Assembly (NCBI RefSeq): GCF_001424165.1 | Contig: NZ_LMOJ01000001.1 | Coordinates: 27,194 to 91,193 of the forward strand | Direction of reading: 5' to 3' | DNA length: 64,000 bases | From: Massilia sp. Leaf139 | GTDB lineage: Bacteria > Pseudomonadota > Gammaproteobacteria > Burkholderiales > Burkholderiaceae_D | In this document: positions 17,080-24,948 of the stretch, one piece after another | How positions within the stretch are numbered: position 1 is the first letter of the stretch | How the letters are laid out: each line of letters begins with the position of its first letter | Notes under the pieces: model-generated | The model's database searches: none | The model's input: the letters and a program-made list of their open reading frames with translations, nothing else | Told to the model about the DNA's origin: nothing | Translations under genes and position numbers: made by a program

Positions 17080-17748
17080 TTGACGATCACCCTCTACCAT
17101 TGCATGAGCGCGCGCTCCTTCCGCCCCTTGTGGATGCTGGAAGAACTGGGCCTGCCCTACGAACTGAAGATGCTGCCCTTCCCGCCGCGCGCCTTCGACA
17201 AGGCCTACCTGGCCATCAATCCCCTGGGCACGGTGCCGGCACTGGCCGACGGCGAGCTACGCATGACGGAATCGGCGGCGATCTGCCAGTACCTCGCCAC
17301 CGGTTCGGGCATGGAGATCCGGCCCGGCGAGCAGGACTACGCCGCCTACCTGAACTTCCTGCACTTCGGCGAAGCGACGCTGACCTTCCCGCAGACGCTG
17401 GTGCTGCGCTATACGCATTTCGAAGCGCCGGAGCGGCGCGCGCCGCAGGTGGCCGAGGATTATGCGAAGTGGTTCCTGGCGCGCTTGCGCACGCTCGAAC
17501 CACGCCTGGAGCAGCACGATTTTCTCGCCGCGAACCGCTTCACGGCGGCCGACGTCTCGGTCGGCTACGCGCTGCTGCTGGCCGAGCACCTGGGTTTGAG
17601 CGCGCGCTTCACGCCGGCGGTGGCGGCGTATTGGGAACGCCTGCGCCAGCGCGACGGTTTTCGACGCGCACTGGCGGCGCAGGAAGCCGCCGCATTGGCG
17701 CAAGGCGTGTCGGCCGAGCACGCGCCAGATATCCGGCCCTTCGGCTAG
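17080..17748 (+). CDS. Glutathione S-transferase family protein
   Basis: A 222-residue cytosolic GST-fold protein. The N-terminal thioredoxin-like domain contains the SARSFRPLWMLEELGLPY segment, with Ser at the usual activation position, and the NPLGTVPAL and ESAAICQYL motifs that bind glutathione. The C-terminal helical domain carries the FTAADVSVGYALLLAEHLG signature. No ATG lies at a suitable place: the TTG at 17080 is preceded by TAAGGA and begins MTITLYHC, the normal GST start, whereas the ATG at 17101 would remove the first strand. Substrate unknown. Confidence 0.88.
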   Translation: MTITLYHCMSARSFRPLWMLEELGLPYELKMLPFPPRAFDKAYLAINPLGTVPALADGELRMTESAAICQYLATGSGMEIRPGEQDYAAYLNFLHFGEATLTFPQTLVLRYTHFEAPERRAPQVAEDYAKWFLARLRTLEPRLEQHDFLAANRFTAADVSVGYALLLAEHLGLSARFTPAVAAYWERLRQRDGFRRALAAQEAAALAQGVSAEHAPDIRPFG

Positions 17749-17752
17749 GCGC

Positions 17753-18142
17753 TCATTCGGAACGGTCGGGTGCCTCACGGTTGTGGATATAGCTGTGCGC
17801 CAGTGGGAACGGCGGCAGCCAGGATTCGCGCCGCGCCGTCCAGTTTTCGTAGGTGGGCGTGAACCGGTTCGGAGCATCCAGGGCGCCGAGGTGGAGTTCG
17901 ATCTCGTCGCCGCTGCGCGCGAATACGGAGGAGCCACACTCCGGACAGAAGTGGCGTCCGGCATAAGCGCGGGTGGCGCCGCTGACCGTCACCGCCTGCT
18001 GTGGAAAAATCGCGGCCGCGTAGAACAGCGCGCCATGGTGCTTGCGGCAGTCGAGGCAGTGGCAGATGCCGACCCGGTAGGGACGTCCCGTCGCCTGGAA
18101 GCGCACCTTGCCGCACAGGCAGCCGCCAGTCACTTCGTCCAT
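17753..18142 (-). CDS. GFA/CENP-V-domain zinc protein
   Basis: A 129-residue GFA-family (glutathione-dependent formaldehyde-activating enzyme-like) protein. Three cysteine pairs for structural and catalytic zinc are visible: CLCG near residue 9, CHCLDC near 28-33, and CPECG near 67-71, followed by SSVFAR and the beta-strand LHLGALD. True formaldehyde activation is shown for few members, so the biochemical role is open. Its stop is 5 bp from the convergent GST stop, an interesting neighbour because both families are tied to glutathione (inference). Confidence 0.9.
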   Translation of the reverse strand: MDEVTGGCLCGKVRFQATGRPYRVGICHCLDCRKHHGALFYAAAIFPQQAVTVSGATRAYAGRHFCPECGSSVFARSGDEIELHLGALDAPNRFTPTYENWTARRESWLPPFPLAHSYIHNREAPDRSE

Positions 18143-18158
18143 GCCGGATCTCCTCGGG

Positions 18159-18467
18159 TCAAGTTGCGGGAAACGTGTTCAGACGATGGACGCCGGCCGC
18201 GATCCAGACCACGGCGGCCAGGATCGAGAGCGGGGTCAGGAACAGCAGCGGCACGCCCAGTTCCGGACGCAGCGCGGCGATCGGGACGCAGAGCGCGTGT
18301 ATGGCGACGGGCAGCAGCAGGCGCCGCGCGGCGTAGCGGTTGATGCGCGGCGTGGCTTGCGGGGAGCCGTAATCCACGAAATTGAGCAACTGGCGGTAGG
18401 GAAAGAAGTAGAGCACGAGCGCGATGCCGGACAGCAGCCCGGTCATGAGCAGAAAGATGTCCGACAT
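18159..18467 (-). CDS. Small membrane protein of unknown function
   Basis: A 102-residue protein with about three hydrophobic helices (residues ~4-22, ~48-66, ~70-92) joined by a basic stretch INRYAARR. Not assigned to a family. The frame is well behaved, starts MSDIFLLMTG, and sits 16 bp upstream of the GFA gene on the same strand, so the two are probably co-transcribed. Inner-membrane location is inferred from hydropathy. Confidence 0.65.
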   Translation of the reverse strand: MSDIFLLMTGLLSGIALVLYFFPYRQLLNFVDYGSPQATPRINRYAARRLLLPVAIHALCVPIAALRPELGVPLLFLTPLSILAAVVWIAAGVHRLNTFPAT

Positions 18468-18494
18468 GACGCGTTTCCTATGGATCGATGGTAT

Positions 18495-18707
18495 TCAGGT
18501 ATTCATTTCCGCGTAGGCGACGCCCAGCTCGCGCTCGACTGCGGACTGCAACATGACCGCGTGCGACTTCAGGAAATGAAAGACGTATTCCAGGCTCTCG
18601 CCGTCGTGATCGTGCTCCGGCATGGGATTGGGATCGTAGCGCGCGGCGGCGGCGAGCGCGCGCACCTCGTCTTCGGTGTGGCGATAAACCCAGCCATCGG
18701 GTGTCAG
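18495..18707 (-). CDS. Small overlapping reading frame with no standard start
   Basis: Reading leftward from 18707 there is an open frame of about 70 codons whose product looks protein-like: TPDGWVYRHTEDEVRALAAA, then DPNPMPEHDHDGESLEYVF, then an amphipathic helix ending AYAEMNT. No ATG, GTG or TTG lies in frame upstream before a stop; the only candidate at the expected place is a CTG that overlaps the upstream stop as CTGA, the same geometry as an ATGA coupling. It could be a CTG-started gene, a frameshifted tail of the HepT-like gene, or a shorter protein from an internal GTG. Function unknown. Confidence 0.45.
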   Translation of the reverse strand: MTPDGWVYRHTEDEVRALAAAARYDPNPMPEHDHDGESLEYVFHFLKSHAVMLQSAVERELGVAYAEMNT

Positions 18708-19141
18708 TCCGCCTGTGGCGACGGCGGCAGCGTCGCCGCCCCGGCCAGCAGCGCCTGGCTGTAGGCGCCGAAATCATCGAGCCCGCGCTTGATGATGGTG
18801 ACCAGGGCCGGCAGCGGCGCGGCCTGGTGATCCCATTCGGCGCGGCAGAATTCGCCGGTGCGTTTCAGGTCTTCGGCCAGGGTGGCGTCGATCCAGCCGT
18901 TGTCGGCCAGGATGCTGATGACCTCGCGCTCGTTGAAGGGCTCGCCCAGGTCGGCCATGGCGATCACGTAATCGCCCATCTCGACCGCCGCTTCCCAGGC
19001 GCGGATCACGTTCAGGGTCGCCGCGTCCTGGCGCGTGAGGTCGCCCACGAAAGTCGTCGGATCCTTCTCGTATTCTTCGCGGGCGCGGCGGCAGCAGCGT
19101 TCGATGATGCCGGTCTTGCCGACCAATACGGTGTCGTCCAT
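18704..19141 (-). CDS. Orphan HepT-like (HEPN/DUF86) protein
   Basis: A 145-residue all-alpha protein that follows the HepT toxin pattern: IIERCCRRAREEY, the LTRQDAATLNVIRAWEAAVEM helix region, PFNEREVISILADNGWI, and a C-terminal IIKRGLDDFGAYSQAL. HepT toxins are HEPN RNases with RNxxVHxY. Here the corresponding stretch is RAEWDHQA: the R-x4-H core survives but the Asn and the Tyr are gone. In the studied Shewanella pair that Tyr is the residue AMPylated by the antitoxin MntA, and no MntA-like nucleotidyltransferase is in the window. GAGGAG precedes the ATG at 19141, 10 bp after the antiporter stop. Confidence 0.7.
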   Translation of the reverse strand: MDDTVLVGKTGIIERCCRRAREEYEKDPTTFVGDLTRQDAATLNVIRAWEAAVEMGDYVIAMADLGEPFNEREVISILADNGWIDATLAEDLKRTGEFCRAEWDHQAAPLPALVTIIKRGLDDFGAYSQALLAGAATLPPSPQAD

Positions 19142-19151
19142 GCTCACTCCT

Positions 19152-20390
19152 CTAGATCAGAAACAGGATTGCGGCGACGATGGTCGGGCCCAGGGCGCCG
19201 CCCAGCAGGCCCAGGGCGCCGATCGATTCGTCGTTGAAGCCATTGCGCAGCAGGGCGGCGCCGGCGGGATTCGGGGCGTTGGCAATCACGGTCAGGCCGC
19301 CGCCGGCGACCGCGCCCGCCACCAGCATGTACTTGGCGTGCTCGGACAAGCCCGTGATCAGCGAACCGAGATAGGTCAGTGCCGCATTGTCGGTGATCGC
19401 GGTCAGGCCCAGCGCACCGAAGAACAGGGCGGTGGGGCTGAGGCTGGAAATGATCGGCTGCAGCCACCATTGCTGCATCCCGCCCAGCACCACGAGGCCG
19501 GCCAGGAAGAAGCCGACCAATAAACCTTCTTTCAGGATCAGGGGATCCTGGTGGCGTCCGTAAGCCTGGGTAAAGCCGAGGAAGAGCAGGAACAGGCCGA
19601 GGAAGAGCACCGGGTGGTGCGCCAGCAGCACGACGGCCGCCAGGAAGGCGAGGTGGATGACCGACACTTTCAGGGGCACCGGCGTGCGTTCCTCGGCGGC
19701 GGCCGGCGCCAGGTGCTTGCGCAGCAGCAGGGTGACGACGCTGGCGTTGATCAGCACAGCCAGGGCGGCGCGCCAGCCGAAGTGAGTCAGCATGTAGGCG
19801 CTGTCCCAGCCCCAGGTGGACGCCACCATCAGCACCGGCGGCGCGGCATAGGAGGTGAGGGTGCCGCCGATCGAGACGTTCACGAACAGCACGCCGAGCG
19901 CGCCGTATTTCAGCGCTTCCGGAATGCCGGGGCGGAACACCTGAGGCGCGAGCATCAGCGCGGCCAGGGTCATCGCCGCCGGCTCCGTGATCAGCGAGCC
20001 GGACAAGGGCACCAGGGCCAGCCCCAGCCAGGCCAGTGCGACTTCGGTGCGCACGGGCACCAGCCTGGCCACCGTGCCCAGCAGGACGCGCACGGCGTCC
20101 AGGATCGGGCGCGAGGCCGCGATCACCATCACCACGAACACGAACAGCGGCTCGGTGAACTGGCGCGATTCGGCATAGTCGACGGCCGCGCCCGGCCCGG
20201 CGACGAAGGCCATCGTCACGATCAGGACGAAGGCCCAGAAACCGAACACGACCTCGACTTCGCCGAGCAGGTGGAACAGGCCTTCATGGCGCGGGTGGCG
20301 GTCGGCCAGGATCTCGAAACCCTTGGCGGCGAAGGTGTGGAGGAGGGCGCAGGCGAAGAGGGCGGCGCCGACCAATTGTATTGTGGTCAT
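19152..20390 (-). CDS. Putative Na+/H+ antiporter (PF07399-type)
   Basis: A 412-residue polytopic membrane protein with about eleven hydrophobic helices, matching the putative Na+/H+ antiporter family PF07399. Conserved-looking polar segments inside helices include GSLITEPAAMTLAALML, NVSIGGTLTSYAAPPVL and AITDNAALTYLGSL, plus NAPNPAGAALL near the C-terminus, reminiscent of the ion-transporter superfamily's discontinuous helices. The ATG at 20390 (MTTIQLVGAAL) is preferred to a TTG at 20435. It is divergent from nhaA and precedes the HepT-like gene by 10 bp. Transport is inferred from the family. Confidence 0.85.
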   Translation of the reverse strand: MTTIQLVGAALFACALLHTFAAKGFEILADRHPRHEGLFHLLGEVEVVFGFWAFVLIVTMAFVAGPGAAVDYAESRQFTEPLFVFVVMVIAASRPILDAVRVLLGTVARLVPVRTEVALAWLGLALVPLSGSLITEPAAMTLAALMLAPQVFRPGIPEALKYGALGVLFVNVSIGGTLTSYAAPPVLMVASTWGWDSAYMLTHFGWRAALAVLINASVVTLLLRKHLAPAAAEERTPVPLKVSVIHLAFLAAVVLLAHHPVLFLGLFLLFLGFTQAYGRHQDPLILKEGLLVGFFLAGLVVLGGMQQWWLQPIISSLSPTALFFGALGLTAITDNAALTYLGSLITGLSEHAKYMLVAGAVAGGGLTVIANAPNPAGAALLRNGFNDESIGALGLLGGALGPTIVAAILFLI

Positions 20391-20871
20391 GGGCGCGATC
20401 CGGTGCGGAAGAGGGAAGCGGGCATTGTCAGGCAAATAATGAATGAAGCGCCATTATTTCACCTTTTGATGCGGGCCGGACGCGATCCTGTGGTTTCTCG
20501 ACGGACAAGTGAATCGTTGGCGTTCTGCCGAGCGAGGTATAATTTTGCCAGGGTGATCGCATCGTACAGGTGCGACAGGATGCGCGATGGTCGGGCCGCC
20601 ACGCGGTTACCGTTACGTCCATCGCCATGATCATCCGATTCCCTGCCGTTTTGCCGCTACCGGCAATCTTCCCGCCCTCTCATTTTCATACCCGTCGTGG
20701 CGACATCGCCGCGCATGCCGGATCGGCGCTGGCAATCGATTCCTCCTGAGAGGCGGCAAGCGTGTCCACGACACGTATTTCTTCCCTAGCAGACAAAAGC
20801 CTTCGCGCCGCGTATGGGCTTTCCACAAATCCAATCCGATCCGCCATACAGGTCGGCCACGGAGTAAAAAA
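20391..20871 (+). promoter_or_regulatory. Divergent control region and long structured nhaA leader
   Basis: No gene is supported in these 481 bp. A TATAAT at 20538-20543, with a weaker TTGGCG at 20517, would start transcription near 20550, leaving about 320 nt before the nhaA start. The leader can fold: ATCGCATC at 20556-20563 pairs with GATG..CGAT at 20579-20588; CGTGTC-CAC-GACACG forms a hairpin near 20763-20780; AAAGCC pairs with GGGCTTT near 20800-20825. GGAG at 20861 is the nhaA ribosome site. Long leaders before nhaA are known hosts of ion-sensing riboswitches; I could not match a specific consensus. Confidence 0.45.
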
Positions 20872-22089
20872 TTGCGCATCGAAAAGCGACTTTCACAATC
20901 ATTCAAGCAATTCACCGAGTCGGGCAAGGCGGGCGGCATCGTGCTCATCGTCTGCACGCTCATCTCGCTGCTGGTCGCCAATTCGCCCCTGGGGGAGGGT
21001 TATCTCGGTTTCTGGCGCCAGTACGTGGCCGGCCTGTCCATCGAGCATTGGGTCAACGACGCGCTGATGGCCATCTTCTTCCTGCTGATCGGGCTGGAGC
21101 TCGAGCGCGAACTGCAGAACGGCGAACTGTCGGACGTGAGAAACGCCATGCTGCCGATCCTGGCCGCTGCCGGCGGTATTGCCGTGCCCGCGCTGATCCA
21201 CTTCCTGCTCAATGGGGGAACGCCGACCCAGGCCGGCATTGGTATTCCGATGGCGACCGACATCGCGTTTGCGCTCGGTGTGCTGGCCTTGCTCGGAAGC
21301 AGGGTGCCGGCATCGCTGAAGATTTTCCTGACGGCGCTGGCCGTGATGGACGACCTCGGTGCGATCGTTGTCATCGCCGTGTTCTATACGGCCGAATTGT
21401 CGTTCCTGTATCTCATGGGCGCCCTTGCGGTCTTTGCGGCGCTGCTGGCCATGAACCGCATACTGCGCGTGATGGCGCTGTGGCCTTATCTGCTGGGCGG
21501 CGCGCTGATGTGGTTCCTGATGCTCAAGTCGGGCGTGCACGCCACGATCGCCGGCGTGCTGCTGGCCTTCACGATCCCGTATTCGAGCATCGAGGACGAT
21601 GCCACGTCGCCCTCGCACCGGCTCGAACACATGCTGCACAAGCCGGTCGCCTTCCTGATCCTGCCGGTGTTTGCCCTGGCCAATACGGGAATCGTGATCG
21701 GCACGGGCTGGGCCGGAGAGTTGATGTCGGCGAACAGCCTCGGTATCCTGCTGGGGCTGGTCGTAGGCAAGCCGGTCGGCATCTTCCTGTTCAGCTTTGG
21801 CGCCGTCCTGCTCGGTATCTGCCGCCTGCCGCTCGACCTTGCTTGGCGCCATGTGCTTGGCGCCGGCCTGCTTGGCGGCATCGGGTTTACCATGTCCATC
21901 TTCATCACCAACCTGGCCTACACAGGCCAGGCGGAGGTGATCAATGCATCGAAGATGGCGATTCTCCTGGGATCGCTGGTTGCGGGAATCATCGGTTTTA
22001 CCTGGCTCAAATTCCTCGGTACACCGCTGGCCTCGGATCCGGATACCGATACGATGGACTTCGACGATACCCCGCTGCGCGGCCGCTGA
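20872..22089 (+). CDS. nhaA: Na+/H+ antiporter NhaA
   Basis: A 405-residue inner-membrane antiporter that expels Na+ (or Li+) in exchange for protons. Family hallmarks are clear: ESGKAGGIVLIVCT at the N-terminus, MAIFFLLIGLELERELQNGEL, the PMATDIAFALGVLALLG helix, and the paired transport aspartates in LAVMDDLGAIVVI (Asp160-Asp161, equivalent to E. coli 163/164). The start is TTG at 20872, seven bases after GGAG; no ATG gives the normal family length. It heads an operon with the K+ uptake genes: ktrB begins 1 bp after its stop. Confidence 0.95.
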   Translation: MRIEKRLSQSFKQFTESGKAGGIVLIVCTLISLLVANSPLGEGYLGFWRQYVAGLSIEHWVNDALMAIFFLLIGLELERELQNGELSDVRNAMLPILAAAGGIAVPALIHFLLNGGTPTQAGIGIPMATDIAFALGVLALLGSRVPASLKIFLTALAVMDDLGAIVVIAVFYTAELSFLYLMGALAVFAALLAMNRILRVMALWPYLLGGALMWFLMLKSGVHATIAGVLLAFTIPYSSIEDDATSPSHRLEHMLHKPVAFLILPVFALANTGIVIGTGWAGELMSANSLGILLGLVVGKPVGIFLFSFGAVLLGICRLPLDLAWRHVLGAGLLGGIGFTMSIFITNLAYTGQAEVINASKMAILLGSLVAGIIGFTWLKFLGTPLASDPDTDTMDFDDTPLRGR

Positions 22090-22090
22090 C

Positions 22091-23419
22091 ATGAATGCGA
22101 TTCTCCATCCCGCCAGGGCGGTGACCCTGGCCTTCCTGGCGGTGATCATGATCGGCACGCTGCTCCTGATGCTGCCGATGGCGCGTGCGGGCGGGAGCAA
22201 TGCGCCCCTGATGGTGGCCTTCTTCACCTCGGTGTCGGCGGTGTGCGTCACCGGCATGGTGACGGTCGATACGGGTACCTACTGGTCGACCTTCGGCCAG
22301 GCGACCATCATGGGGCTGTTTCAACTGGGCGGCTTCGGCATGATGACGGCGGCGACCCTGCTCGGATTGATGGTGAACCGCTCGCCGGGCCTGCGTACGC
22401 GCCTGCTGACGCAGACCGAAACGCGTTCGCTCGCGCTGGGCGATGTACGCAGCGTGGCGAAAGTGGTGTTGGCAATGACCTTGCTGTGCCAGTGCATCAT
22501 CGCGCTGGCACTCATGTTGAGGTTGCGCCTCGGGCATGGCCTCGACTGGCGTGAAGCGGCATGGTCGGGACTGTTCCATGCGGTTTCCGCATTCAACAAC
22601 GCCGGGTTTTCGATCCATGCCGACAGCCTGATGCGCTACGCCGGAGATGCATTCATTCTGCTTCCCATCCTGATGGGCTTCATTCTCGGCGGTATTGGCT
22701 TCCCGGTATTGCATGACTTGCGCCAGCGGCTGAACGATCCGCGCCACTGGTCGCTGCACACCAAGCTCACGCTGGTGGGCACGCTGGTTTTGCTGCTGGG
22801 CGGTTTCTGTGCGGTGCTGCTGTTCGAATGGGACAACGCAGGGACGCTGGGCCCCATGGGCGTGGGCGAGAAACTGCTCAACAGTTTCTTCATATCGGCC
22901 GCGGCCCGTACTTCGGGCTTCAACACGATCGACATTGCCGCCTTGACGCAGGAAACCTGGGCCTTGCATTACCTGCTCATGTTCATCGGCGGCGGCAGCG
23001 CCAGCACCGCCGGCGGCGTCAAGGTGGCGACGGTCGCCGTCCTGTTCCTGCTCGTGCTGGCCGAAGCAAAAGGGCACAGCGACACCGAAGCGTTCGGACG
23101 GCGCGTGGGGGCATCAGCGCAGCGGCAGGCAATCACGGTGCTCGTCATTGCCAGCGTGCTGGTGGTGCTCGGTACCCTGGCCTTGCTGCGCATGACCGAT
23201 TTTCCGACCGATCGGATCATCTTCGAGGTCATCGCCGCCTTCAGTACCGCCGGCCTGTCGACTGGCATCACCGCCCAATTGCCGGTGGCCGGCCAGCTGG
23301 TGCTGTTGCTGTTAATGTTTTTTGGCAGGGTAGGAACCATTACGCTGGCCACCTCGCTGGTCATGGGCGAGCGGCGCATGCCTTACCGTTTTCCGGAGGA
23401 GCATCCAATTGTTGGGTAG
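22091..23419 (+). CDS. ktrB: KtrB/TrkH-type potassium channel subunit
   Basis: A 442-residue membrane subunit of a Trk/Ktr K+ uptake system. The four pore loops are visible in order: SVSAVCVTGM, AVSAFNNAGFS, AAARTSGFNTID and AAFSTAGLSTG, each holding the filter glycine. Length and lack of an N-terminal extra helix pair fit KtrB rather than E. coli TrkH. It begins 1 bp after the nhaA stop, so translation is probably coupled; it overlaps ktrA. Pairing Na+ export with K+ import in one transcript fits a salt or pH response (inference). Confidence 0.93.
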   Translation: MNAILHPARAVTLAFLAVIMIGTLLLMLPMARAGGSNAPLMVAFFTSVSAVCVTGMVTVDTGTYWSTFGQATIMGLFQLGGFGMMTAATLLGLMVNRSPGLRTRLLTQTETRSLALGDVRSVAKVVLAMTLLCQCIIALALMLRLRLGHGLDWREAAWSGLFHAVSAFNNAGFSIHADSLMRYAGDAFILLPILMGFILGGIGFPVLHDLRQRLNDPRHWSLHTKLTLVGTLVLLLGGFCAVLLFEWDNAGTLGPMGVGEKLLNSFFISAAARTSGFNTIDIAALTQETWALHYLLMFIGGGSASTAGGVKVATVAVLFLLVLAEAKGHSDTEAFGRRVGASAQRQAITVLVIASVLVVLGTLALLRMTDFPTDRIIFEVIAAFSTAGLSTGITAQLPVAGQLVLLLLMFFGRVGTITLATSLVMGERRMPYRFPEEHPIVG

Positions 23420-24110
23420 AATTTTCACAGAGCAGTTCGCGTTTTCGAGCAGCGACAGCGTGGTCGTGATCGGCCTGGGGCGCTTCGGCGGCGCTGTCGC
23501 CCAGTCGCTGGTGCGCCTTGGTCACGACGTCATGGGGATCGACCGCAAGGAAGACCTCGTACAGGTATGGGGCGATCGCCTGACCCATGCGGTGCAAGCC
23601 GATTCGACCAACGAGAACGTGATGCTGCAGCTCGGCGTTGCCGACTTCTCGCATGCGATTGTCGCCATCGGGTCGGATCTGGCTGCCAGCCTGATGACGC
23701 TGATGGTGCTGACCGAGCTGGGAATCAAGGATATCTGGGTCAAGGCCATGTCGCCCGAGCATGGACAAATCGCCCAGCGCATTGGCGCCCACCACATCAT
23801 CTACCCCGAAGCGCACATGGGCGAACGCGTGGCCCACCTGATCACGGGACGGATGATCGATTTCATCGAATTCGAAGATGGATTCGCGATCGCAAAGATC
23901 CATGCGCCGGCCGAGACCCATGACAAAACCCTGGCCGAAGCCCATGTGCGTTCGCGTTTCGGCGTGACGATCGTCGGCGTCAAGCGTGCCAACCAGGATT
24001 TCCAGCATGCATTGCCCGAGACCCGCATCCGTCCCGCGGATCTGCTCATCGTTTCAGGGCCGACCAGGAAGATCGAGGAGTTCGCAGCAGGGAAGCGCAA
24101 GGACAGATAG
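23409..24110 (+). CDS. ktrA: KtrA/TrkA-type RCK regulatory subunit
   Basis: A 233-residue cytosolic gating subunit for the KtrB channel. The N-terminal RCK_N Rossmann domain shows the nucleotide-binding motif VVVIGLGRFGGAVAQ (Gly at ~22-28) and the acidic end of strand two (GIDRKED); the C-terminal RCK_C (TrkA_C) domain ends in RIRPADLLIVSG. These bind ATP/ADP or NAD(H) and form an octameric ring. The start is TTG at 23409, overlapping the ktrB stop by 11 bp and preceded by GGAGGAG; there is no ATG at this point. Last gene of the nhaA-ktrB-ktrA operon. Confidence 0.94.
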   Translation: MLGRIFTEQFAFSSSDSVVVIGLGRFGGAVAQSLVRLGHDVMGIDRKEDLVQVWGDRLTHAVQADSTNENVMLQLGVADFSHAIVAIGSDLAASLMTLMVLTELGIKDIWVKAMSPEHGQIAQRIGAHHIIYPEAHMGERVAHLITGRMIDFIEFEDGFAIAKIHAPAETHDKTLAEAHVRSRFGVTIVGVKRANQDFQHALPETRIRPADLLIVSGPTRKIEEFAAGKRKDR

Positions 24111-24200
24111 GGAAGAAGTCGGATGTGTCCGATAACAAGCACAAGGTTAAATCCTACGTTTTCAAGCTATACACATCTTGCCAAAACATGAATGAGCTAG

Positions 24201-24220
24201 TACTGTATATCCATCCAGTA
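24201..24220 (+). promoter_or_regulatory. LexA operator of imuAB
   Basis: TACTGTATATCCATCCAGTA matches the proteobacterial LexA box TACTGTATATATATACAGTA in 17 of 20 positions, including both outer half-sites. It overlaps the likely -10, with TTGCCA at 24178-24183 as the -35 (17-bp spacing), and lies 20 bp before the imuA start. Confidence 0.92.
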
Positions 24221-24240
24221 CTTTTGCGTTACCCTCAATC

Positions 24241-24948
24241 ATGTCTTGTTCACAATACACTGCCGCGCCGGAAGATTTGCACCCTTCCTTGTGGCGTGCC
24301 TCGCAGCTGGCGCATGCGAATACGCGCTGTGTCGATACCGGCCATCCGGCCTTGTCGAAGCAGTTGCCGGGCGGCGGCTGGCCCACCGGCACCCTGATCG
24401 ACCTGCTGCTGCAGCAGCCCGGCATCGGCGAGATGCGCCTGCTGCGCCCGGCGCTGGCAGCGGCGGCCTCGCGCCGCATCGTGCTGCTGCAGCCGCCCCA
24501 TCCGCCGCAGGCACTGGCCCTGGCCGCGCTCGGCGTGCCGCCCTCGCAACTGATCTGGCTGCGCAGCACGCGCGGGGCCGACGCGCTGTGGGCCGCCGAG
24601 CAGGTGCTGCGCAGCGGCAGTTGCGGGGCGCTCTTGTTCTGGGCCAACCATGCGCGCGGCGAAAGCCTGCGCCGCCTGCACCTGGCGGCCCAATGCGGCG
24701 AAACCCTGTTCTTCATGATGCGCCCGCTGGCCAGCGCCCAGGATTCCTCGCCGGCGCCGCTGCGCTTGTCGCTGCGGCCCGCCGCGGGCGGACTCGACAT
24801 CGGTTTCATCAAACGCCGGGGGCCGCAGCGCGACGCGCCGCTGTTCCTGCCACTCACTCCTTCTCTGCTCCAACGCCATGCGACTGTGGATCGGCCTGTA
24901 TCTGCCCCGCTTACCGCTCGAGGTCTTCGCCCCGAACTGGTCAACTGA
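24241..24948 (+). CDS. imuA: ImuA, SOS mutasome accessory protein
   Basis: A 235-residue RecA/SulA-related protein of the ImuA family, part of the SOS-induced ImuA-ImuB-DnaE2 mutasome for error-prone lesion bypass. Seen: the N-terminal SQYTAAPEDLHPSLWRAS, the GGGWPTGTLIDLLLQQPGIGE segment where RecA has its Walker A region (P-loop degenerate), and RIVLLQPPHPP. It is directly controlled by a LexA box 20 bp upstream and overlaps imuB by 71 bp, the usual tight coupling. Which contacts it makes in this organism cannot be read from sequence. Confidence 0.93.
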   Translation: MSCSQYTAAPEDLHPSLWRASQLAHANTRCVDTGHPALSKQLPGGGWPTGTLIDLLLQQPGIGEMRLLRPALAAAASRRIVLLQPPHPPQALALAALGVPPSQLIWLRSTRGADALWAAEQVLRSGSCGALLFWANHARGESLRRLHLAAQCGETLFFMMRPLASAQDSSPAPLRLSLRPAAGGLDIGFIKRRGPQRDAPLFLPLTPSLLQRHATVDRPVSAPLTARGLRPELVN

